Shown here: piece after piece, positions 1-4,889 of the stretch
Numbering within the stretch: position 1 is the stretch's first letter
Layout of the letters: each line of letters opens with the position of its first letter
Assembly (NCBI GenBank): GCA_945867285.1
Contig: CAMBHX010000053.1
Location: 1 to 10,482 of the forward strand
Reading direction: 5' to 3'
Length of the DNA stretch: 10,482 nucleotides
From: Sulfuricurvum sp. IAE1
GTDB taxonomy: Bacteria; Campylobacterota; Campylobacteria; Campylobacterales; Sulfurimonadaceae
Made by a program: the position numbers and the translations under genes
The notes under the pieces: generated by a model
Database searches by the model: none
What the model was told of the DNA's origin: nothing
The model's input: only the letters and a program-made list of their open reading frames with translations

Positions 1-2
1 AA

Positions 3-65
3 GATAGTTGTTGTGAAGATGATTATGACGACGATGAAGACAACGAGAAAGAGTGGTGTGATTAA
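3..65 (+). CDS. C-terminal end of an unidentified protein with an acidic, cysteine-containing tail (partial)
   Basis: Only the last 20 codons lie in the window. Frame 3 is open from the left edge to a TAA at 63-65 and reads DSCCEDDYDDDEDNEKEWCD. The other two plus frames look much less protein-like, and the strongly biased Asp/Glu and Cys content suggests a real tail. Three cysteines and eleven acidic residues could bind a metal, but this is inference and the protein family cannot be told from this fragment. It ends tail to tail with the minus-strand M23 peptidase gene, overlapping it by four bases, so there is no room for a dedicated terminator between them. Confidence 0.6.
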   Translation, partial: DSCCEDDYDDDEDNEKEWCD

Positions 66-886
66 AACACCACTTGTTCCCCAAACAGTTTATTGAGTTG
101 TGTTAGCAAATCTACGGGATCAGTTTGGATACCATGAATCATAATGGCAAAATGTAAATGCGGTCCCGTAATCCGACCTGTTGCACCACTCAATCCAATG
201 GTTTGGCCTCTTGATACGATATCTCCTACGTTGACATCTAAACGGCTAAAGTGAAAATAACATGTATATAGCCCCTCTCCATGATCGATGATAACAGTCC
301 CTCCTGAATAATAGCGATCCTTTGCCAGTACTACTACACCATCATTGCTTGAGAGAATTGGTAGTGGTGTACGAGCACGAAAATCAACTCCCCCATGATA
401 GCTTTTGAGGATTCCATTGTAAGTGCGTTGTGATCCATACTCACTGGTAGTGTTGGAATCGATGGGACGAATGAAGGGGTTGCTCCAATAACGTTTTGGG
501 GTAGTGGTGTTATAGATTAGTTCAGCTTCGGCTTTTTCGGCTGCGATACGTTCCAGCGTCTGGGGTGGTGGTGTTACTTTTGTGCTATCGACACTTAATG
601 TTTCAGTGGGATAGGGAGCTTGAACGATATCTAAGTCCAGTGTCAAGTTTGTATCGGGAGTATACCATTGAATCTCACGCTTTTCCAGTGTTGCATGATA
701 ATCAATAGGGAGGATAACAAAGCCATGTGAGTCATTGTTTGGATGAGGGAGAAAGGGTAGTGGTCGATTATGGTCGTAGATCCCTCCTTGGCATGAGTTG
801 GTGACAAGCACGATGCTTTTTCCATTGCCTACTTGAACTGCATAAATTTGTGATAAATAAATTATTAAAATGATAAAAAATTTCAT
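62..886 (-). CDS. Secreted M23 (LytM/lysostaphin-type) zinc metallopeptidase
   Basis: A probable peptidoglycan endopeptidase that cuts peptide cross-links in the periplasm. Residues 1-16 form a hydrophobic signal peptide with a likely cut after SQIYA. Residues 17-140 are an unrecognised, proline-rich region, and the M23 domain fills about 150-262. Its zinc and catalytic signature is complete: H164 and D168 in SYHGGVDF, H212 in YFHFSRL, and H243/H245 in GPHLHF. The domain is therefore probably active, unlike degenerate LytM regulators. The start at 886 is supported by GCAGGAAAAAC just upstream on the minus strand. Related Campylobacterota M23 enzymes (Csd1/Csd3/Pgp3 types) shape the cell, but I cannot assign this one to a named group. 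It is divergent from the nucleosidase-like gene and appears monocistronic. Confidence 0.9.
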   Translation of the reverse strand: MKFFIILIIYLSQIYAVQVGNGKSIVLVTNSCQGGIYDHNRPLPFLPHPNNDSHGFVILPIDYHATLEKREIQWYTPDTNLTLDLDIVQAPYPTETLSVDSTKVTPPPQTLERIAAEKAEAELIYNTTTPKRYWSNPFIRPIDSNTTSEYGSQRTYNGILKSYHGGVDFRARTPLPILSSNDGVVVLAKDRYYSGGTVIIDHGEGLYTCYFHFSRLDVNVGDIVSRGQTIGLSGATGRITGPHLHFAIMIHGIQTDPVDLLTQLNKLFGEQVVF

Positions 887-901
887 GTTTTTCCTGCATA
901 T

Positions 902-926
902 TTTTTGGTCAGATTGTAACCAAAAA
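902..926. repeat. Perfect 8-bp inverted repeat flanking the M23 gene -10 box
   Basis: TTTTTGGT at 902-909 is matched exactly by ACCAAAAA at 919-926, with a 9-base spacer. The proposed minus-strand -10 hexamer (913-918) lies wholly inside the spacer, which is where a repressor operator would be expected. The arms are A/T-rich, so chance is a real alternative. The dyad could also form a small hairpin, but it lies at or upstream of the likely transcription start. Confidence 0.4.
913..918 (-). promoter_or_regulatory. Candidate -10 box for the M23 peptidase gene
   Basis: The minus strand reads TACAAT, one mismatch from TATAAT, with an A/T-rich stretch upstream and no clear -35 box, as is usual for sigma-70 promoters in Campylobacterota. 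It would give a start near 906 and a leader of about 20 bases containing the AGGA ribosome site. This is predicted from the sequence pattern only. Confidence 0.35.
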
Positions 927-1008
927 TGATTAAATGGGGGTGATTGTCTTCAGTTTTGTTTTAGAAAATTCAAGATAAGCTTCACGAAATTAATAGTTGC
1001 GATAATAG

Positions 1009-1014
1009 TATGAT
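1009..1014 (+). promoter_or_regulatory. Candidate -10 box for the nucleosidase-like gene
   Basis: TATGAT sits 15 bases before the ATG at 1030 in an A/T-rich stretch. It would leave a leader of under 10 bases, and no good Shine-Dalgarno sequence is visible before this start, which fits a nearly leaderless message. The support is weak because similar hexamers are common in this composition. Confidence 0.25.
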
Positions 1015-1029
1015 AAAAGTGAGTAGATT

Positions 1030-1563
1030 ATGATTGTATGTGCAGGTAATAACGAGACGTTTGATTTTGCACTTCCTATTGGAGTGGGTTTGATTGAAAG
1101 TGCAATGAGTTTGACTCGTTTGTGTTTGATGGAGAAGCCTGATTTTTTACTTTTTGTCGGGAGTGCTGGGAGTTATGGTGAGCATAAGATACATGATGTT
1201 GTTGAATCTAAAACAGCCGCTAACATTGAGTTGGGATTTTTAGATAATAACGCCTATACACCAATCGATAACGTAATATCTGCACAAACACAAGATGTTA
1301 AAGATGTTATAGTAAATTGTTCTAATTATATTACCACGAGCAAGCGGGCTATGAAGCAGATGGTAGAACTAGGGATGGGGATTGAAAATATGGAATTCTT
1401 TAGTGTTTTACGCGTAGCGCAAGCATTTGGAATACCGGCAGGTGGTGTGTTTTGTGTCACGAATTATTGTGATGAGAATGCTCGTCGTGATTTTGTCGCC
1501 AACCACGGTTTTGCCAAGGTTTTGTTACGTGATTATCTTAAAAACAAAGGGCTCATTGCTTAA
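1030..1563 (+). CDS. Short nucleoside phosphorylase/MTAN-superfamily (PNP_UDP_1-like) protein
   Basis: The protein resembles purine nucleoside phosphorylases and methylthioadenosine/S-adenosylhomocysteine nucleosidases. It has the phosphate/ribose-site FVGSAGSY (42-49), the ribose-binding ENMEFFS (119-125, E122 matching the family Met-Glu pair), and TNYCDENA (144-151) with D148 where the base-protonating Asp sits. At 177 aa it is about 50 aa shorter than typical MTAN because the N-terminal strands, which carry an acidic catalytic residue in MTAN, are absent. An in-frame TAG at 1024-1026 excludes a longer start. It may be a nucleosidase with altered chemistry or a binding protein. Futalosine-pathway menaquinone synthesis in this phylum uses an MTAN-like enzyme, but I do not assign that role. 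The downstream gene is rlmN, 77 bases away. Confidence 0.75.
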   Translation: MIVCAGNNETFDFALPIGVGLIESAMSLTRLCLMEKPDFLLFVGSAGSYGEHKIHDVVESKTAANIELGFLDNNAYTPIDNVISAQTQDVKDVIVNCSNYITTSKRAMKQMVELGMGIENMEFFSVLRVAQAFGIPAGGVFCVTNYCDENARRDFVANHGFAKVLLRDYLKNKGLIA

Positions 1564-1592
1564 GGCTCTATTCGTCTTCAAGGTGGTTTGGA

Positions 1593-1598
1593 TATAAT
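1593..1598 (+). promoter_or_regulatory. Candidate -10 box upstream of rlmN
   Basis: A perfect TATAAT hexamer lies in the 77-base gap between the nucleosidase-like gene and rlmN, giving a leader of about 35 bases. No convincing -35 box is seen. It suggests rlmN and the two genes behind it have their own promoter, although read-through from upstream is possible because no terminator hairpin is visible in the gap. Confidence 0.45.
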
Positions 1599-1640
1599 AC
1601 GCAACTATATCCTTCGGACTCCCTCATAAAAGATACACAA

Positions 1641-2717
1641 ATGATTAAAAAAAATATTTTAGACTATACAAAGCTCGAGCTTGCAAGTTTGGTAAAGCCA
1701 TCGTTTCGTGCGAAACAAATATGGAACTGGGTCTATCATCAGTATGCTACGACGTTTGATGAAATGCAAAATATACCCAAGGCATTACGCCAAGAGCTCT
1801 CCAATGAATTTGATATACTCCCGCTCAAAATCGCTCGTAAAGAAGTCTCAAGTGATGGAACTATTAAATATCTTTTTGAGTTGAGAGATGGTAAAACAAT
1901 CGAAACAGTATGGCTCAAAATGCGTGATGAGTCCATCGATGATGAGGGAAATATCGAAAACGAAGCTCGCTATACCGTCTGCGTTTCGACCCAAGTAGGG
2001 TGCAAGGTAGGATGTTCGTTTTGTCTCACCGCCAAGGGTGGATTTACACGAGATTTGAGTGCAGGTGAGATCGTAGCTCAGGTATTAGCGGTCAAAGCAG
2101 ATAATGGATTGGCGGCTTCCAAACGTCTGAATATCGTCTATATGGGGATGGGTGAACCGCTGGATAATCTGGATAATCTTGCTCGAGCTATCACGATTTT
2201 TAAAGATGAAGATGGGTTAAGCATTGGAGGGAAGCGCCAAACTGTTTCCACTAGTGGATTGAGTACTAAAATTGACAAATTGGGTGAGATGGATTTGGGA
2301 GTGCACATTGCTATCTCATTGCATGCTGTGGATGATGAGCTGCGCAGTGAACTTATTCCCATGAACAAAGCGTACAATATCGCTTCCATCATCGATGCAG
2401 TTAAGAGATTCCCCATCGATACACGCAAGCGGGTGATGTTTGAATATCTCGTCATCAAAAATAAAAATGACGATTTAGTGTCGGCAAAAAAACTAGTTAA
2501 GTTGCTCCACGGAATTAAAGCCAAAGTTAACCTAATCTTTTTTAATCCTTATGAGGGGAGCGACTACGGACGTCCGTCTCGTGGGGATATGGTAAAATTC
2601 CAAGAGTATCTAACCACTCATGGTGTATTGTGTACGATACGTGACTCCAAAGGGCTGGATATCAGTGCGGCATGCGGACAGCTTAAAGAAAAAGATTTAC
2701 AAGAGGTTGCACAATGA
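1641..2717 (+). CDS. rlmN: Dual-specificity 23S rRNA/tRNA adenine C2-methyltransferase RlmN
   Basis: A radical-SAM enzyme that methylates C2 of adenosine in 23S rRNA (A2503 in E. coli numbering) and in some tRNAs at position 37. It acts in the cytoplasm and supports translation accuracy. The 4Fe-4S site is C121xxxC125xxC128 in GCKVGCSFC. C114 just before it and C345 in AACGQL match the conserved cysteines of the E. coli enzyme, C345 being the methyl-carrying one. MGMGEPLDN (168-176) is the SAM-binding GEP-type motif. The N-terminal helical domain (1-95) has the typical KQIWNWVY. A short acidic insertion around 97-108 separates the usual Trp-Leu strand from the cluster. The length of 358 aa is normal. 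Its stop overlaps the start of the next small gene as ATGA, so translational coupling is likely. The Cfr resistance paralogue is less likely because the sequence is a plain housekeeping RlmN. Confidence 0.95.
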   Translation: MIKKNILDYTKLELASLVKPSFRAKQIWNWVYHQYATTFDEMQNIPKALRQELSNEFDILPLKIARKEVSSDGTIKYLFELRDGKTIETVWLKMRDESIDDEGNIENEARYTVCVSTQVGCKVGCSFCLTAKGGFTRDLSAGEIVAQVLAVKADNGLAASKRLNIVYMGMGEPLDNLDNLARAITIFKDEDGLSIGGKRQTVSTSGLSTKIDKLGEMDLGVHIAISLHAVDDELRSELIPMNKAYNIASIIDAVKRFPIDTRKRVMFEYLVIKNKNDDLVSAKKLVKLLHGIKAKVNLIFFNPYEGSDYGRPSRGDMVKFQEYLTTHGVLCTIRDSKGLDISAACGQLKEKDLQEVAQ

Positions 2718-2809
2718 CAATGATGGATTGGTTTCAGGTAATATTTTTAGCCATTGTGGCGACGGTTGGTTTGGGCGGATTTGTCTGGGCTGTCCTGAAA
2801 AAAGATTAG
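2714..2809 (+). CDS. 31-aa single-pass membrane protein coupled to rlmN
   Basis: A small gene that a length cut-off would miss. It starts with the ATG of an ATGA overlap with the rlmN stop and ends at TAG 2807-2809. A good ribosome site, AAGAGG at 2701-2706, lies seven bases ahead. The product begins MTMMDWFQ, continues with about 20 hydrophobic residues (9-28, VIFLAIVATVGLGGFVWAVL) and ends in KKD. This predicts one membrane helix with a positive C-terminal end, probably cytoplasmic. The size and shape recall accessory subunits such as CcoQ, but I recognise no family. The next gene, an iron-sulfur protein, starts nine bases later, so the two may work together, possibly with this peptide as membrane anchor. 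That role is inference. Confidence 0.7.
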   Translation: MTMMDWFQVIFLAIVATVGLGGFVWAVLKKD

Positions 2810-2818
2810 GTTGATCTA

Positions 2819-3526
2819 ATGACAATAACGATCGCACGAAGTAGTAATAATGAAAAGCAAACCTATAACACGCAGTTAGAGGGTGTAACGCTCCTCACAG
2901 TCCTTAATCACATAAAAACCAAAATCGATCCCACTCTTACTTACTCTCACTCATGCCGCAGTGGTGTGTGCGGGAGTTGCGCTGTTGTAGTCAATGGGAC
3001 TGAAGTTCTAGCGTGTGAATATAAACCTCTTGATGGCGACGTTGTGGAGCCGATGCGCAACATGAGTGTTATACGTGACTTAGTCGTGGATGCTTGCGAT
3101 GTTAGTAAATTTAACGCTACAGCACACACGTGGAGCGAGGGAAGTGTTAGCCAAAACGTGAGTGCTCACGATATGGAGTCAATTGAGCGTCAGAGTGATT
3201 GTATTTTGTGCTCTTCGTGCATGAGTGCGTGCCCAGTGTATGCTATCAATCCTGATTTTATTGGTCCCTTTGCTCTTACTCGAACGTGGCGTTATGTGAG
3301 CGATGCAAGAGAAGAGAAGTGTGGTGATAAAATCGCTGCGGTCCAAGTCAATGGAATTTGGGACTGTACGCTGTGCGGTGAATGTGTCCCTGTGTGCCCC
3401 CAAAATATTGCCCCAGCTCAAGACATACGGATGCTACGGACTAAAAGCGGCGTGATGGGATATATTGATCCTAGTATGGCCAATATGTTTGCTGGAGGAT
3501 TGGATTTTGGAAGCCCCGCTTTTTAA
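2819..3526 (+). CDS. Succinate dehydrogenase/fumarate reductase-type iron-sulfur protein (SdhB/FrdB-like), orphan
   Basis: An electron-transfer subunit of the SdhB/FrdB family. The N-terminal plant-type ferredoxin domain has a complete 2Fe-2S motif, C46-C51-C54-C66 (SCRSGVCGSC). The C-terminal half has C128xxC131xxC134xxxC138P and C183xxC186xxC189xxxC193P. In classical SdhB/FrdB the last motif lacks one cysteine and holds a 3Fe-4S cluster, but here all four are present, so a second 4Fe-4S cluster is likely, as proposed for archaeal/SdhE-type enzymes. The length of 235 aa is normal. No flavoprotein or membrane subunit is adjacent, so its partner must be encoded elsewhere or be of another type. 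AGG at 2808-2810 is a weak ribosome site. The gene lies in one transcription unit with rlmN and the 31-aa protein. Confidence 0.85.
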   Translation: MTITIARSSNNEKQTYNTQLEGVTLLTVLNHIKTKIDPTLTYSHSCRSGVCGSCAVVVNGTEVLACEYKPLDGDVVEPMRNMSVIRDLVVDACDVSKFNATAHTWSEGSVSQNVSAHDMESIERQSDCILCSSCMSACPVYAINPDFIGPFALTRTWRYVSDAREEKCGDKIAAVQVNGIWDCTLCGECVPVCPQNIAPAQDIRMLRTKSGVMGYIDPSMANMFAGGLDFGSPAF

Positions 3527-3558
3527 AATATTAAGGTTTTAATATGTTATACTAATGT

Positions 3559-3564
3559 TATAAA
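3559..3564 (+). promoter_or_regulatory. Candidate -10 box for the structured intergenic region
   Basis: TATAAA at 3559-3564, with a second choice TATACT at 3548-3553, lies a few bases before the first stem-loop of the gap. A start near 3570 would begin a transcript exactly at the stem. No clear -35 box is present, and these A/T-rich hexamers occur easily by chance. Confidence 0.25.
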
Positions 3565-3568
3565 AAAG

Positions 3569-3674
3569 TACGCTAGTCGTGTTTGGGCTTTCTGCGCAGG
3601 GAAACACAGCGTTAGCGTAGCCAATTGGGATTACCTTCAAGGGCACAAAAACCTCTTTGAGGCATTCTGATGGC
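3569..3674 (+). ncRNA. Possible structured RNA or leader between the iron-sulfur gene and yajQ
   Basis: The gap is more G/C-rich than its edges and folds into two elements. First, TACGCTA (3569-3575) pairs with TAGCGTA (3613-3619), and inside it GTGTTT (3579-3584) pairs with AAACAC (3602-3607), around a 17-base loop. Directly next to it, GCCA (3620-3623) can pair with TGGC (3671-3674). This closes a second stem, CCTTCAAGGG (3634-3643) with TCTTTGAGG (3654-3662), which has one bulged T and G-U pairs. The two could stack. No U-run follows, so this is not a simple terminator. It matches no riboswitch, tmRNA, RNase P or SRP RNA consensus I know. It could be an independent small RNA, part of a yajQ leader, or chance folding. 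Confidence 0.3.
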
Positions 3675-3676
3675 AG

Positions 3677-3682
3677 TATAAT
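3677..3682 (+). promoter_or_regulatory. Candidate -10 box for yajQ, with ribosome site downstream
   Basis: A perfect TATAAT lies 19 bases before the yajQ ATG and would give a leader of about 12 bases that still contains the ribosome site AGGA at 3691-3694. TTGAGG at 3657-3662 is a poor -35 candidate because its 14-base spacing is too short. If this promoter is the main one, the stem-loops just upstream are not part of the yajQ message. Confidence 0.4.
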
Positions 3683-3701
3683 TTATAAATAGGACTACAA
3701 T

Positions 3702-4202
3702 ATGGCATCAGAACACTCACTCGACATATCCGCGAAAATTGACCTTCAAGCGTTCAAAGACGCTATTGCTCAAAGTGAAAAAGAAGCAGCAGGGCGTTAT
3801 GATTTCAAGGGGATTACCTACGAAATCAACTATAAAGAAAAAGAAAAACTTTTGGTCTTGTTAGCTTCAAGTGATAACAAACTCGATGCTCTCAAAGATG
3901 TGGTTATTGGCAAACTCCTCAAAAGAGGACTCTCTTCTAAAGCACTTGAAGAGCTTAAAACGGAAGATGCTAGCGGTGGAACACGTAAAGCGACCTATAA
4001 AATTATTGACAGTATTGAATCAAAAGAGGCGAAAAAGATTATCGCTGAAATCAAAAATCTCAAAACAAAAGCTAGCGCTGTTATTGAGGGCGACTATATC
4101 CGGGTAAAATCCAAGCAAATTGATGAACTCCAAAAAATTATGGCGCATATTAAATCAATGGATACATGGGAAGCTCCATTGGTATTTGAGAATTTCAGAT
4201 GA
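3702..4202 (+). CDS. yajQ: YajQ-family nucleotide-binding protein
   Basis: A full-length member (166 aa) of the YajQ/UPF0234 family, cytoplasmic proteins of two RNP-like folds. Members bind nucleotides or nucleic acid, and a Xanthomonas homologue was reported as a cyclic di-GMP effector, so the exact role here is open. Recognisable family signatures are HSLDIS (5-10), the RYDFKG turn (32-37), GDYIRVKSKQIDELQ (130-144) and the conserved C-terminal end PLVFENFR (159-166). The start at 3702 is set by AGGA at 3691-3694, seven bases ahead. Its stop overlaps the start of the next gene as ATGA, so it is probably translated together with a DNA-binding protein. That pairing is compatible with a regulatory use but does not prove one. 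Confidence 0.95.
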   Translation: MASEHSLDISAKIDLQAFKDAIAQSEKEAAGRYDFKGITYEINYKEKEKLLVLLASSDNKLDALKDVVIGKLLKRGLSSKALEELKTEDASGGTRKATYKIIDSIESKEAKKIIAEIKNLKTKASAVIEGDYIRVKSKQIDELQKIMAHIKSMDTWEAPLVFENFR

Positions 4203-4888
4203 ATAAGCTAACCATTGCCGATGCAGCAACACATTTAAGTGTATCCAAAGAGGCAATACATAATCGTATACGTCGCGGAAGTCTTAAAAGTATCGTCGAA
4301 AATGGGGTAAAATTTGTTATTCTTGATAACAATAAAGCAACATCTGGTACGAATACCGCTACTGATAACCGTTATGTACAATATATTGAATCTGAGAATA
4401 TCCGTTTGCGAGATCGTGTAGATGTGTTAGAAACTGAAACAACTCGTTTACGTGATCAGCGTGAAGAGATGCTCATAGCTCAACGTGTCAGTGTAGAGGA
4501 AATTTATAAAGAACGGGATGCACAGTTGCGCAATATTCTCAATGTTGTGGCTACGAGATTTCTTTCACACGTGAATCCAGATATGGTGGTACGAGAGGGG
4601 ATGGGACAAGAAAGTGTGGAACAAGAAGCACCTGTTGTCACTTATGACCATGAAGCGATTAATGCACACATTATCCCCGATATGAATCTCAACGATGAAT
4701 GGGTCTCACTCAAAAGCTTCCTCAAGCTGAAGCGTTATCCCGATGTAATCAAAAAAAATCTCAAACGTCGTTTCAAAGCTGCAGCGCTTGAGAGGGATGA
4801 GCGATTTGTTGAGAAAAATGATAAGCTCTATCTCAATCCATCACTGTATGATTACAGTGATTTACTTAAGGGGGCTCCGTTGGCGTAA
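4199..4888 (+). CDS. Helix-turn-helix/coiled-coil DNA-binding protein of unknown role
   Basis: Residues 3-43 look like an excisionase/MerR-type winged helix-turn-helix: LTIADAATHLSVSKEAIHNR, then the wing-like GSLKSIVENGVKFVI. Residues about 58-112 form a charged heptad-rich coiled coil (ESENIRLRDRVDVLETETTR onward), probably for dimerisation. An acidic linker (130-165) follows. A basic C-terminal region (167-218) around WVSLKSFLKLKRYPDVIKK and a lysine/arginine-rich helix could be a second DNA- or RNA-binding domain. There is no membrane segment or enzyme motif. The gene shares four bases with yajQ, so the two are probably co-transcribed. It stops one base before the converging helicase gene ends. 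I do not recognise a named family; the HTH call is good, the target unknown. Confidence 0.75.
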   Translation: MNKLTIADAATHLSVSKEAIHNRIRRGSLKSIVENGVKFVILDNNKATSGTNTATDNRYVQYIESENIRLRDRVDVLETETTRLRDQREEMLIAQRVSVEEIYKERDAQLRNILNVVATRFLSHVNPDMVVREGMGQESVEQEAPVVTYDHEAINAHIIPDMNLNDEWVSLKSFLKLKRYPDVIKKNLKRRFKAAALERDERFVEKNDKLYLNPSLYDYSDLLKGAPLA

Positions 4889-4889
4889 T

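Noticed and set aside
887..1029. Hidden N-terminal half of a full-length MTAN, separated by a frameshift
   Set aside because: The region is A/T-rich, with stops in the relevant frames including TAG at 1024-1026, and no MTAN N-terminal motif is readable in any frame.
2138..2524. A long minus-strand open frame inside rlmN
   Set aside because: It lies opposite well-conserved RlmN motifs, has no family motif of its own and no ribosome site; it is a shadow of the real gene.
2620..2814. A 64-codon plus-strand frame spanning the rlmN end
   Set aside because: It overlaps both the conserved RlmN C-terminus and the better supported 31-aa membrane protein in a different frame, and its product looks random.
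3652..3662. Intrinsic terminator for the iron-sulfur gene (CCTC-TTT-GAGG)
   Set aside because: The short stem is only four base pairs and is followed by CATTCTGATGG, not a T-run.
3569..3674. Small SRP RNA, tmRNA, RNase P RNA or a known riboswitch in the gap before yajQ
   Set aside because: The SRP GGAAGG/AGCA loop, RNase P and tmRNA signatures, and the fluoride, glycine, c-di-GMP, cobalamin and TPP core motifs I checked by eye are absent. It is listed only as an unassigned foldable element.
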